NCBI GenBank assembly: GCA_028554795.2
Contig: CM068826.1
Span: 101,744,346 to 101,808,345, forward strand
From: Sinohyriopsis cumingii
Taxonomy: Eukaryota; Mollusca; Bivalvia; Unionida; Unionidae
Direction: 5' to 3'
DNA length: 64,000 nt
How positions within the stretch are numbered: the stretch's first letter is position 1; the number at the start of each line of letters is the position of its first letter. Position numbers and translations under genes: made by a program. The notes under the pieces are model-generated. The model made no database searches and was not told where the DNA came from. It saw only the letters and a program-made list of their open reading frames with translations. Shown here one piece after another: positions 36,934 to 49,424 of the stretch.

Positions 36934-38735
36934 AAGTTGCCTTATTGTACTATAACAGTATAACATAAGAAAAGAACCAACATACAATATTTCTTGCCTA
37001 ATGCCAAATAATACCATTATAGTCTCACTTCTGTACAGACAAAGGCTTGAATATCTTGACCCCTAAGATCATGTGACACTGTCAGGTCACACACTGCTTT
37101 TACACAGCCAACATAATGTGACTACAATGAAAAATTCAAATGATGTACTGGAATGTGGTAGGCTCTATGGATAGAAAACAAGATGCTAGTTCCGACTGCC
37201 AACACTTTGCATGGCTGACTGCAGATTATTGACCAACAAGCCTCAATGACCTGGACCTCTGGTCAAGTTATGAAGGGCTAAACAAAACTTGCTTTGCAGA
37301 AGCCATTATTTTCTTGTTGGACTTATAATGACAATGCCCTCAAATCCTTTAGTCCCCAGAATCAATAAATTTCTTTATTATCCTAAGTACAAGCCATCCA
37401 CAAAGTTTGGCCACGGAACTTACTCTAAAACACACATCATTCTGTAAAAAAGCATTTTTCTTTGAGATACAATCACTTTTAACATCTGACCTCTGCATCC
37501 ATCAATGTTAACTTTCAATGTCCTTGAACAGATCTTCACTTCATTAAAATAATATGTCTGATAACATCATCTGAATAAAGCAATTATATTACCAACAAAC
37601 CTTGGGACCAAATTCAATTTTTGGTCTTGTGAAGCTTTTGCTTTACAAAGGGTTTTGCAGAAAAGTATGTATTTGTATAAGTGCTTATGTGACTTAAAAG
37701 AGAGACAGAATATTTGTGTATGTGTGTGTAAGAGTGCACAAATTAAGGAAGGTGTGTATTTGTTTTCTAAACAGTTAACAAAAACTTGGCTGTTTCTCAA
37801 GAAAAATCTAACAAATCAGATACTTTTATAACTACTTTAAGTCTGTTTTAATTATGAATGATAATTCATGTTTATACACTCGGTATAATTTCTGTTAATT
37901 TCAATGTAGGTGTTGGCACAGATTCATACTCTCTTATCATAGTAATTCTATCCTGTAAGGACAGTTCAAGCCTGTAACACTTAGCTGGTCATTCTGGCAT
38001 CATGACATGTGATTGAAGCCAAATGACAGTCATGTTTCTGAAAATCAAATTTGAGAATCTGACTTGTGGAATACTATTTTGTTAGTGTATGTCAACAAAG
38101 CATCACAAGTATGGCAGCATACCTTATTAATAAGCCTGGGGATTTAAATTAAAAAAACAAAACAACAAGCAACATTCTGTGGATCTTTTATACAAACAAA
38201 TAAATGTAACATCAATCACACTTAGATAATAAACATACAAACATAACAGAATAAATCTGAAATTTTGGACTGAAATTTTTTCTTGTTTCTGGAGATAAGG
38301 GGATTTGGTTTCCTGAAGAAAAAAATATTAATACTAAATAAGAACAAATACTTAATTCCCAAGAGTTTGGCTATATTCTTTTGCTGCCAATTTGTTACAT
38401 TAAATGGACACATACAGTAAGTAATAACCCATGCATATCAGAGTTCAGAACCAATGTTAATATTCTGTATAGACACATGAACATAAACATATGACATAAT
38501 TTACAGATTTAATATCGGGTTACCTCTCACACTAATACTGTCTGCTTGGTTTATATCAGCCAAAAACAAGTAAATTCAGTTGATTTTTGTATACTCACTT
38601 ACCATAGTGATGTAACCAATGCTAAACAATCAGTCTGGTTGTGACCCTTGTAGCAATACCATTTAGGTACTAGGAAGTCACTGAAAGAACACAATTTTCA
38701 TGTCCTGTGTGCAGAAAAGGTAAAGAAATTGATCA
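36934..38735. other. no gene recognised
   Basis: AT-rich. Faint old-repeat phrases near 37325-37420; otherwise nothing. Confidence 0.35.
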
Positions 38736-39440
38736 GTGACCTTAACTTTGAACATTAACCCTGACTGAGAGACACATAATTGCTATTAAGTGTAGAAACA
38801 CAAGTGCAAATAGAACCCCAATCAAATTGTAAGAAGATAACAAGAATGAAATATAAATATGTGACCTTGGTCTTAAAGACAGGATCCCAAAAGGGGAGTG
38901 GAACACATCTTCTAGTGACATTATGCAAGTATACCAAATTTCATTCATTTTTCTTAAACAGCTCAAGTGGAAGGGAAATGCTGCTGAAACCTAAAATATT
39001 GGTCTCTGACCTTGACCTTGAAGACAGGACTCCCAATGTGATGCATGACAACTGCCTTCATCCCTTAATCTCAAAGAGGCCTAAAATTATACAGATTGGA
39101 ATTTCAAGTGTAATGGAAAATTTCAATTCTGAGTCATGACTTTGATCTTGAAAATAGGACTCTTAGTGTGGCATGCAACATACCATTTTACCTTTTACTG
39201 ACAATACCTTTTATTGACAATTTACAAGTATAACATGTTTCATACATTAATCTTGAACAGTTTCAAAGTTATAAAGTGTAATGGAAAGTATGTTAAAAAT
39301 GGAACATATCCTGTTGTGACCTTTACCTTAATAATGGAGTCTCAATTTCATAAGACACACCTTCTAATGATTATGTACAAGTATATATCAAGCTCAATCC
39401 CATAATCTTGAATGGTATTGGTTATTGCACAATGTGAAAA
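38736..39440. repeat. degenerate tandem repeat of about 125-180 bp ('gaccttgacctt' units)
   Basis: Units begin at 38738, 38863, 39008, 39138 and 39318 with variants of 'gaccttgaccttgaagacag', followed by 'ggactccca', 'acaagtata' and 'ttcattcat..atcttgaac' phrases. Spacings are 125, 145, 130 and 180 bp. The overlapping frames on both strands are a by-product of the repeat. Confidence 0.7.
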
Positions 39441-39699
39441 GTGCAATGGCCAAGCAGACAGATGAATGGAATGCTGATACTATGACCACTACCTTCTGTG
39501 AAAGTCAGAGGACAAATGATTCTCGAGACAGAAAAACCTTTACCCTGACAATACCATGATATTCAAGACAGCACAAAGTTTAATTGCATGCTGTTTTGAT
39601 ATATCCATCAATCAATCCATCCATCGATCCACTTGTATAGTAAAATGAAATTTGAGCAATCTCTACTAGAATCACCATCTGTCATTTACATTCAAAATC

Positions 39700-39959
39700 G
39701 GGGTCCAGAGTGGCCAAGTGGTCTAAAGCGCTCTCCATTATGGATCACTGCCATCTGACCTCTGTCCGCATGGGTTCGAGTCTCGGATTCGGCCAATGTG
39801 GGTATATGAGAAAGCTTGCCAGTAGCTTCTCGTGGGCCAGTGGTTCTTTCTGGAGTTTTCCTGGGTTCTTCCTCCACCATTAATACTGGCTGCCATGCAT
39901 AGCTTATCGTGTGCTGAAAAATGACGTTAAACCCCACAACAACAACAACAACAACAACA
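39700..39959 (+). mobile_element. tRNA-derived SINE, family B, full-length copy 4
   Basis: The best-preserved SINE in the window. The A box tggccaagtggtctaaagcg (39711-39730) and B box ggttcgagtct (39773-39783) are spaced widely, with an extra arm between, as in class II (Leu/Ser-like) tRNAs. After the body comes 'gacgttaaacccc' and an (AAC)n tail (39936-39959). The 12-bp target duplication acattcaaaatc is perfect at 39688-39699 and 39960-39971. RNA polymerase III would be expected to transcribe such an element. Confidence 0.95.
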
Positions 39960-39971
39960 ACATTCAAAATC

Positions 39972-40620
39972 ATCACGCATGAACAAATTTTATTGTACTA
40001 CATAAATGTCCTGGCATGAGCATGCACCTTCTAAATGTGACCAGTTACCATGATTTTTGGCAAATATGTGTTTCAACACTGCCATGAACACTGTATCATA
40101 AAACCAGATATAAACACTACAAACTCTCATTTGATCCTTTGTTAATCAAGAATGCCAACAGTTTCAAACGAAAAATGCACAAAAAAACAGATGAAATGAG
40201 GAGTCTAGCTACCAGTTTCACTAGACTTATAAGGTTAATTTGCATACTTAAGACTGTAAATAAAATTGTTGTACTTGTCATAAACACCAATCATAGTGCC
40301 ATCAAAATTCCTGTAACAATTAACCATTCCACCTTTAAAGGATTAGCCGTCATGGATGCACAGCAGCTCCTGTTTATCTATTGTGAAAACTGGCCCAATG
40401 CCAACAAAGACATTAATACTGAGATCTCATGTCACCGTGCTTTTGCTTTTGCATACTGGTTACTGCCCTATGTTATATCTCTGGAGTTACCACACATAAT
40501 GACTGATGTGAATGAGGTTGCTTTCTCTAAGTTAAGCAACTTTTCCCCAAATCAATTAATTCTACAGTCATTGTAAAGGTCTTTATATGTTTCTCGCTTT
40601 ATTTTGCTCCTGTATTAAAA
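39972..40620. other. unrecognised; one 145-codon open frame
   Basis: The plus-strand frame 40139-40576 is the longest one not traced to a transposon. It lacks a strong start and has no recognised domain. Part of its middle (AVMDAQQLLFIYCENWPNAN) is less AT-biased, but there is no other sign of selection. It could be a decayed unknown element or chance. Confidence 0.25.
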
Positions 40621-40746
40621 CATGTCTGTGGCATGATGCCCCAGTGCTAGACATCACTATCAACTGCCACACTGCAGAAATCATAATGATGTGACTGATT
40701 TTATTTTTAAAACTACGTTAAAAATCCAAATAACACACATACACAT
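40621..40746 (+). mobile_element. tRNA-derived SINE, family A, copy 7, 5'-truncated
   Basis: Only the 3' half of the family-A body is present ('catgatgccccagtgctag' onward), ending in 'aaaatccaaataacacacat'. Head missing. Confidence 0.82.
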
Positions 40747-41339
40747 GTCAGTAAAGATACTTAAACCATATTAGTTTATTTGACCACCTGCTCTGCCTTG
40801 CTCCTAAAAGTCAGGAATCTAATATCCTTATCCCTTTCTATCACACACTCCTTTCCTTGAACTTGTAAGTTATACAACTTATGAAATTACAGTAAAACCT
40901 GTCTTGAGAAACCATACATTCTCATTTCATCCAACATTTAATGCACTTAATGGCTGGTACGACCATAAAGCAATATATTAATCTACCATAGTTCAATTAT
41001 GTGTATCTACATTGTGTGCTTAACTTCTTGCCCATGATTGTAGGTCATAGTTTAAAATAATGATCATTTGTAAACAAATGTTTAAATAGTTAACTTTTTT
41101 CCATGATTGCGGGATGTACTCTAAGATAATATTTGTAAACATGCTGAGAGAGCCTTTTGACCCATGTTCTGGAAGAGAACATATGACCCACATCCAGGTC
41201 ATCTTATTGTGCCTTCAGTTTTTATGTAAGGTTATATTAATCAAAATATTTCATTCTTATCTTAATATCAGTCTTTTGGGAATCTATGATGAGAGTTTTA
41301 ATTTTTATTCAGTTTTAATTTCTGAGCAATTATTTATCT

Positions 41340-41675
41340 AAATAATTCACTGGAATTACAAAGTGCTCATTAACATTTTAACTTCAGCACTGCTTTGGGA
41401 TTATTGAGGACTCATTCAAAGACATTCTGGATTATATCATTGTGATGCATCATGCTTATGGTTAAATCAGCTCATTCAAGAGTATTGGTAGATCAGCTCA
41501 TTCAAGATTAAAATTCGTTCAGAACACCACTAGAATTTATTCTGAACACTAACATTTTGGACTTACGATATAACTTTAAGGATTATTTGGGATTTAAATC
41601 ACAATACTGTTTCTTTTAAATTCTCACTTTGAATTCTAAGGAAATAAATTATGACCATAGAGCCATAACACATTA
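41340..41675. repeat. dispersed repeat, copy 1 (unclassified)
   Basis: Shares with 43540-43965 the phrase 'ggatttaaatcacaatactg', a polyadenylation-like 'aataaattat', and 'gaccatagagccataacaca'. The divergence is high. It could be an old LTR or LINE end, but no terminal dinucleotides or target duplication were resolved. Confidence 0.4.
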
Positions 41676-43539
41676 AACAGACAAAATACTAAATACAAAC
41701 AGCATACACATGATTTAATAAAAAGTCAAAACTTCTGTGTAGCGGTAGATGGGCAAAGTTGTGATAGCTGAATGGATTTAGATTACTAATTAAATTTCAA
41801 ACACAGGTCTCTGGTAAAAACCAATATGACAGCATTTATCCACAAAAAGAGAAAAATATTAGAAATATTCTCTGTATTATCACCCGCAGCTCTTAAATTT
41901 TCATTCAAATTACTAATAGTGTTATTGCTATAATTTTTTTTAATAACATGAATACATAAAAACTTAGCAATTTAATGTGCTTATCAAATCTACAAACAAT
42001 TGTATGCTCATTGCTCATTAGTTTTCCTTCATGATTTATATGTATCACTTGTCAATCCTAGCTTCCATCTTTTGAGGACAATTCTCAACAAAAAAAGTAA
42101 ACATGCTTCCCACATATTTTATATTATTTACATATTTTACAATACATGAATATTCCTATAATGAGCTCAAAAAAATCTGCAAATGAACTCATCATCATCA
42201 TCATGACATCTTCATCAATTATACTGTCAATGATTCGAGTTTGAAAATTCCAATCAGTCTGTGAACAGCTTTATCACATGCTATTTGTAAATTACTGCAT
42301 TACTCCATCTGCATTAGAACTGTGTAAGTGCTTCATGAGGGGCAATCATACATTATCTGACAAATTCAAATATTGATAATTCTGACTATAAAAAATATAT
42401 AATGAACTAATGGGGAACAACTGTATCAATTTTCTTGTACAACAGACTCTTACACTTATGAAAATTGTCAAAGGGACAATAATTTTATTTAAATTCCCTT
42501 TAAAACCTTACTTTGTCTTATTAATATTTTCTGAATGTTGCTCCCAACAGCTCTTAACTAACCAAATACAATTTCAAACAACAGGGGCATCAATAAACCA
42601 AAATTGGCCAATACCACTGACCTGGCTCAAAACTTAATAACTGACCATTTCACTAAACAGGTTTATGTAGTATTATAAGAAAACAATCGATGTAAATTAT
42701 GTCCCAAACTTTATATTGTACCTGTTTTACCTATTTTACTATATCATGAAAACAAAATTCTTCTTAACATAATGGTATAATTAATAGGCAAAGTATCATG
42801 TTCATGACCAAAGAGATCAAAGATCTTGAGGGTATAAATCACATTCACCAAGCTGCATTCACCATGCAAGTCACTGCACTAATCAAATTCATAGTATATA
42901 TCTTGATGCCATAAAACCCAACCAGGTGTCAATTTCACACCTTGACATGTACAAACTACACAGTACAGTAGTATAATCAGAGGCCTAGCTAGGGATGCAT
43001 ACAGCTGAACTTGCATAATGAAGAAAAAAAACTAGGTTTTAAATTTCTTGGATATTCTCTTGTGTCATGTATATTTAATCTGCATTGTCTGGGGTATTAT
43101 TTATTTATTATATGCTTCGCATTATGTAAAATTCTATTTTGTAGCTGAACTTGTCCAAAATCAAGTTGATTGTCTACCTGACCTGAATCAATGATCTTAT
43201 TTTTAATTCTGTAAATAACTCTAGCTGATATTTTCTATGTGAACTGTGATTTATTATTAGGATTGTTATCAAAAGAAGTAAACATATTTATCTTGGTCTG
43301 AGTCAAGAGCATTGTCTTGATCATGTTCTTTATTATAATTTAAGCAACAGCATCTTATAAAATGAATTTTTTTAAAAGTAATATTTTGTTAAGAAAATGC
43401 TAATTGTTACTTAGGTGAAGTAGAGGGCTTTATAATCTTGTTTACTCAAAAAATGATTTATTTGTGTCATAAGATTTTGAGGCAGAATCATTTGTTGTGT
43501 TCAGTGTTTGATTCGGGATGATATTTCAAATTATTCTCC

Positions 43540-43965
43540 TCTGGAAATACTAAGTGCTCTACAATATTCTTGAAATTAGACATTCTCTGGGAATTTGACT
43601 GAATTCAAAAATTCAAACATGGAAACCCTGGATTATATTACTTGATTCAACAAAAGACTGTTAGCACATCATTACAATTCAGACCCTGGGTACATTAGAA
43701 CATTAAAGACTACAGGCACATCAGCACCTTCAGCATTGGAAATTATCTGAAATACCCCATAACTTTATACTGAACTTTATTCATTAGGATTTTGTGTTAG
43801 AAATTCTAGGTCTATCTGGAATTTATTTCACAACACTATAAGTTATTTTTACATTTTCACCTTGTACTCTAGGGTAATAAATTATATGTTGAAGTCTACA
43901 ATTCTTGTTGCTTCTCACTCTTTTCTATTACTTTTTTTAAAGACCATCGAGTCATAATACATGGC
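43540..43965. repeat. dispersed repeat, copy 2 (unclassified)
   Basis: Counterpart of 41340-41675: 'ggaatttatttcacaacact', 'gggtaataaattat' and 'gaccatcgagtcataataca' occur in the same order. Between the two copies (41676-43539) I see no gene. Confidence 0.4.
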
Positions 43966-44074
43966 CAGAATAATTGCCTAGCTACACTCGTACATACCTG
44001 TTGATCTACTACATGTGCATATACAGTGGACCTGTTATCATAAAATCAGATAGAAAGTTACATACTGTTCTGCA

Positions 44075-44276
44075 GCTGCCTTGCTTGGCACTCAGCATAA
44101 GACTGGTCGGCCTGGTGTCAGGATAATGTGACTGGGTGAGACATCATGCTACATGTCTGTGGCATGATGCCCCAGTGCTGGACATCACTATAAACTGCCA
44201 CACTGCAGACATTGTAGCAATATAACTGAAAAATTGTTAAAGCTACATTAAAAATCCTAATCACACACACACACAC
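44075..44276 (+). mobile_element. tRNA-derived SINE, family A, copy 8, 5'-truncated with target duplication
   Basis: Begins inside the family-A body ('gctgccttgcttggcactc'), lacks the tRNA head, and ends in (CA)n. The 11-bp duplication actgttctgca is exact at 44064-44074 and 44277-44287. The truncation therefore happened at insertion, by incomplete reverse transcription. Confidence 0.9.
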
Positions 44277-44449
44277 ACTGTTCTGCATCAAACAGTATGC
44301 TTTGTTTGGTTCTCTGAAGCCAATCTACTGATCAAAATTTGCAAATCTACTGGTTTGAGATCTTGCTTCTGTTGCATGTATATAGGACCAGCCAGACCTT
44401 ATGAGGCCATTTAGTAAATAAAACCCCATACTGATGCAACCATCCATTC

Positions 44450-44960
44450 TTTAGAAGTATCCATAACAAGATTTTCAAGATGGCCACTGTGGTGGCCGTG
44501 CTCACATTAGATCAGTAAAATGTCCTTCAGTCAAAACCCTATGTTGATATAACCATCTATTCATGAGGAGTAGCAATAGCAAGATTTTCAAGATGGCCAC
44601 AAAACAGCAGCGATATTGGATGTCCCAGTGGCATCGTTCTCTTTTAGGTCCCACTAGACATTATGCAAGGTCTTCTTTTAAAAACCCTATCTTAATACAA
44701 CTTTCCATCAAGCAATGTAGCAATAACAAGATCTAAAAAAGAGAACTACAGTCAGTGGTGGCAATACTGGATGTCTGTGCAGCACCCTTTCCATTTAGGA
44801 CCAACTAAACCATGGGTTGAACATGTGTGTAACATTCATGGCAATCAGCCAATTAGTTTATAAGAAGCAGCAACAAAAATGTATGCTAACAGATGGAGGA
44901 TAGACAACAAACCATCACATAAGCTCTTCTGGTCTATGACCAGTAGAGCTAAAAATGACA
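44450..44960. repeat. 'aagatggc' monomer array
   Basis: Units with 'caagattttcaagatggcca' cores at about 44466 and 44579, followed by '.gatgtc..agcaccattttc' phrases. The first core contains a perfect short hairpin, ggccac (44482-44487) with gtggcc (44492-44497). It ends in the same 'ctggtctatgaccagtagagc' phrase that appears near 20192. Confidence 0.65.
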
Positions 44961-45593
44961 ATAATGACATCACAAGCACATTTTTTTTAGTACATTATGT
45001 TTATCCAAGAATACTTAACTGATTACATTACATTAGGATGACTTCCTTCACTACCTCTGAATCCAGCCGAAAAAGACGGAAAAAGGTCTCTATATTATGA
45101 GGACAAAGGGAATCAGCTCTTACTAGTAAACTCACCTTGCTACCCTCTATGTGGCTACCATTATACCATGATTACCTTGTTATGACCTGTTTAAAACACA
45201 TTTTTACTTGAGCAAAACCTTAAAGGATGCTTGCATTGCAGGAAAGGGTGGGACAGATTATTATTATTAATGTGATCAGGCAAGTGTTGTCAATGAAACA
45301 CAATTACTAAGAAATTTGATTTCTTTGTCAAATACAATGAATGCTCTACTAAAGGATAATCACTAAATGTTAGTTTAGCACGAGAAGAGATTTGTCCAGA
45401 CACTGTCTCTTGATAATGTTTCAAGAGTCATTGAAAAATCTTCTGAAGGAACAGTTGATAGTCATGATTTAAAACAATGTATAACAGAAAATTCAGAGAA
45501 ATATGGTTAATAAATTGATAGTAAATTTTTTAATTCAGATACTCCATATCATTCATCTCAAAACCATCAAAACTTTGTCTTCTTTCAAAATCA

Positions 45594-48416
45594 GTGCTTA
45601 AGCAAAAAGGTCTCAAAACCTGCCATCTGAATTACATCCATTATCTTTTTCCAAAACTAGATGAAATCAAATTACTTCTCTCAGGAAATAAGTCAGTAAT
45701 TGATATTTTTGCTCTCAGTGAAACCTTCCTACATGAACTTTTTCATGATGATGAACTTAAAATTCCTAACAACAGATTTTAAAGAAAAGACTGACTTGTC
45801 CAAAACGGTGGTGTACTTATCATTTTCATTAAGGATGGCATTTCTTTCAAACGTTGATATGATCTTGAGGAAATTGATATGGAATTAATCAGGCTAGAAA
45901 TTAGGTATAATGTCCAAAAAACATTTGTATTAGGCTGTGTTTATAGACCACCGAACACTGACAATACTTAGTATACTATATTTCAAAATAACCTTGAAAC
46001 TCTGTACATAGAAAACAAAAAAGTCTGTTTAGTGGATGACTATAATTACAATTTGCTTTATCAAAAGAATCATAGCTGGATTAAGACCATGAATTTTCTG
46101 AATTATCAACAGCTTGTCCATGTACTAACTAGGATAACAGAGGTATCTGAAACACTAATTGATAATGATCATATTTATCCTAATATTATGCTGACAACAG
46201 TCCTCAAGCGATCATTATCCTATATGCTGTACATGAAAATAAAACGAAAAAGTAAAACTCATAATCATAAATATATCAAGTATCGAATAATGATAAGATT
46301 CAATTCACAAATAATCCTTAAAGAACTGAAAGATGTCCCTTGGTCAGTAACTGAATGTTTTGATGACCCATGAGATGCTCTTGACATCTGGATAGATAAG
46401 TTTACTCTCACCCTAAGCACTCCTGCTCCTTTTCATTTCAAGAGAGTCAAGAAAAAAAATCTGCCAAATTGGATTACAGGTGATATACAGAATGCTATTA
46501 AGACAAGGGATAGATTTCATAAATTAAAAGATATGGACAATTACAGAATATGGAGACACAGAGTCAAGTCAGTGATTCAAAAGGCAAAGAAAACTTATTA
46601 TTCCAATGAAATATCAGATAGTATTACAAAAAAGAATCCTAGAAAACTCTAGAAAACCTTCAATGACTTGAGAGGCAAATGTCAATAACCTGCCATTTAC
46701 ATGTATTAGTGATGCAAATGGTGATATTAAGCACAAACCTCTTGAAATTGCAAATGCACTCAATGATTACTGTCTGAATATAAATGAAAAGCTTGTGGAT
46801 TTCAAAAGATTCTCCAGTGATAAATTAAATGAACAAATTCCTTCAAAACTTAGCAAAGAAGAGTGCTTCAAAATCCATAAAAATAAACCTTAATTCATTT
46901 GAAATGAATTACACCAACTTGATGTCACAACAGCAACAGGTCTAGATAATATAAGTGCTAAACTCCTAAAACTCTCATCTCAATTGAACCTTCACTTATG
47001 TATATCTTCAATCTAAGTATTTCCACAGGTATTTTTCCAAAAGAAGCTAAAACTGGCAAAAGTAACTCCAATACATAAGAAGGGAGATCTTTCTGATATG
47101 AACAACTAAAAACCTATATCAGTTTTATAATCACTTTCAAAGATATTAGAAAGACATGTTTGTAATGAATTTAGAAACTACCTGGAATCATTTAATTTGC
47201 TACATAACAATCAGGCTTTCATGAAGAATATTCATGCCAGACTACACTAACTAACATAGTGGATGATTGGTTAACAACAGTAGATCAAGGCAACCTTGTA
47301 GGCACAATTTGTTTCTTGACCTTTCAAATGGTTTGGACCTTGTAAATCACAAAATCCTGCTGGAAAAGCTCAGCATATATCAAGTTAACCAAGAAAGCTT
47401 AACTTGGTTTTGATCCTATCTTGAAGGCAGACAAGTTTCAATTAGAAATAAATGTTCAGATAAGAAACTGATAAAGTCAGGTGTTCCACAAGGATCAGTT
47501 CTTAGGACCATTACTTTTTCTGCTGTACATCAATGATTTACCATATCACATTGAGCTATCCACCACCAGCATGTTCGCAGATAATACATTATGTAACATT
47601 GGATCAACAGACCATGAGATTAGCACTAAATTAAATAAAGATTTGGTATAAATAAATAACTGGTGTGAACACAGTGGTATGAGGATAAATGCAGCCAAAT
47701 CAAAAGCCATGATCATAGGTAGTTGTGCAAGAGTAAAAGTTGAGAAAAATGATTTCAAAGTAATGATAAAAGGAATGGATATACAACAGTCTGAAAATGA
47801 AAAAGTACCTCACATCATGATAGACCGTATCTTGTGCTGGTAAATACAAGTTGATAAGGTTATTAAAAAAGTTAATTGACTGCTTTACCTCTTGAATAGA
47901 ATAAAATCTTATCTCCCTCAAGAACAAAGAAAGATATTTTCAATGTGTATATCATGCCACACCTAGAATATTGTTCTATCTGGGTTAATAGTGGTATAGA
48001 AAATCAGGAAAGATAACTGAAATTTCAAAAACAAGCAGCTAGAGTTATTCTTCATGCTGATTTAGAGATACACTATCAACAAATCTTTTTAAAACCCTAA
48101 AGTGGCTTCCATTTCAGCAGAGAACTCAGTTTCAGAAGGGTTTATGAGTCTATAAATCCTTACATGCTTTGGCTCCTGATCATCTTAAATGTAAATTTAA
48201 ATTTGTTAAAAATGTACATATGTATGAACTAAGATCCATCTCAAACAACAAGTTATATTTACCTAAACAAAATTCAGAGTTTTATAAAAAGAGTTTTGTT
48301 TTTCTAGAGCCAAACTTTGGAATTCCATACCACCTTATATAAAGTCAGCCGACACATGCCAAGCTTTTAAAAAGCTTCTTAGTCACCATCTACAGAAAAG
48401 TTTTGAATTTGTATAA
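45594..48416 (+). pseudogene. LINE-B ORF2: endonuclease and reverse transcriptase, broken
   Basis: Endonuclease start: FPKLDEIKLLL (about 45651-45680) and ALSETFL (about 45711-45731), with YRPPNTDN following in another frame (near 45941-45964). A pre-RT stretch (FKRVKKKNLPNWITGDIQNAI, 46438-46500) matches the linker of jockey-superfamily LINEs. RT: TATGLDNISAKLLKL (about 46928-46972), KVTPIHKKGDLSDMNN (about 47059-47106), and YINDLPYHIEL (near 47528-47560). The catalytic box at 47574-47585 reads FADN in place of FADD, so an essential aspartate is lost. A C-terminal SADTCQAFKKLLSHHLQ ends the ORF near 48416. Many stops and frameshifts. Inactive. Confidence 0.86.
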
Positions 48417-48668
48417 TATAGTACTACTTCTTTTTACAACATTGTTATCATGTAGTCATCTATAATGTTTTACACATGTTCCCTACTACTATTTGTATGA
48501 ATCCTTTATGTATTCATCCTTGAAGCCTTATACAGATCTAATTGTAGCAGCAGATCAACTGTCGAGTTCTTAACAGCATCTGTTGTCTAAAGACACCTTA
48601 TCTTGTAAAAATAGTGCATTATATGTATATATTTGTACAACTGTCATTGTAAAAGACCTCATGGAAGA

Positions 48669-48684
48669 TTGGTCATTTGACCAA
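48669..48684 (+). other. 3'-terminal hairpin of LINE-B
   Basis: ttggtcatttgaccaa is a perfect 7-bp stem with a 2-base loop, about 14 bp before AATAAAG and 25 bp before the (ATT)n tail. A stem-loop near the 3' end is a known feature by which several CR1/L2-type reverse transcriptases recognise their RNA. The role here is inferred. Confidence 0.7.
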
Positions 48685-48984
48685 ATGAGCTTCTTTAAAT
48701 AAAGTCATTATTATTATTATTATTATTACTGTCTCACCATAAAATGTTTCCGAGGTGAATCTGGTGAATGTGGCAAATTCATCTTTAGGTGAAAGGTTGT
48801 GCTTTCATGAATGGAGAGTTGACACAGTCTGTACAGCTACCACTAACCAAGCAAGATTCAATTCCCTTGTTAGCAAGGCCATGTCATGCAAATGGAAACT
48901 AGAGAAAGCATAATGGGCATGCCAATCAGCTGACTCTGCTATGTCTTCAATTATGACAATATATAATCAAGTCCAGGCTCATTG

Positions 48985-49135
48985 CCCAGGTTCATGAATT
49001 CAAAATTCCATGAATTGGCCATTTTCAGTTCATGCATATTCTACTTTTTCATGAACTTTCAGGAGTGGCTCATGAACCCAATTCATGAATAATTCTTGAA
49101 CAGTTTATGCTGGTTCATGAATTGTTCATGATAAT
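48985..49135. repeat. cluster of TTCATGAA palindromes
   Basis: Variants of ttcatgaa occur about eight times in 150 bp (for example near 48992, 49030, 49061, 49082, 49110 and 49118) at irregular spacing. It looks like a decayed short tandem repeat built on a palindromic octamer. Confidence 0.7.
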
Positions 49136-49424
49136 TTCACAGAGGTAAATTTGCTCATAGTTAGAGCTATGTTCATAAGTGTACTTGATACTGTGCAAGT
49201 ACAGAGTATACAGATTTCATAACTTCCTTTAGCCAAGTGGCCAGCAACTCATGGAGTTCAGCAGCTGGAACAGTCATTCATAGCTGATGTGGATATTGTC
49301 CAATGTGTCTCATATAACAAGGTCCTGCATTTTAATTTTTCTTGACATATCAAAAAAGGCAAAGTAACAAAGAGTTATTTTTGGTTCACTTAAATACAGC
49401 AAGCAGTGCTCTTATGAACCGTCA

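Larger units (their letters stand above)
45360..48730 (+). mobile_element. CR1-like LINE relic (LINE-B)
   Basis: Nearly complete ORF2 region and 3' end of a second CR1-like family, with AATAAAG (48698-48704) and an (ATT)n tail to 48730. It differs from LINE-A in sequence and 3' UTR. ORF1 is absent or unrecognisable; the 5' limit is approximate. Confidence 0.85.

Noticed and set aside
40139..40576. 145-codon plus-strand open frame as a host gene
   Set aside because: No ATG at the stated start, no recognised domain and no splice signals beside it. Kept only as an unexplained stretch.
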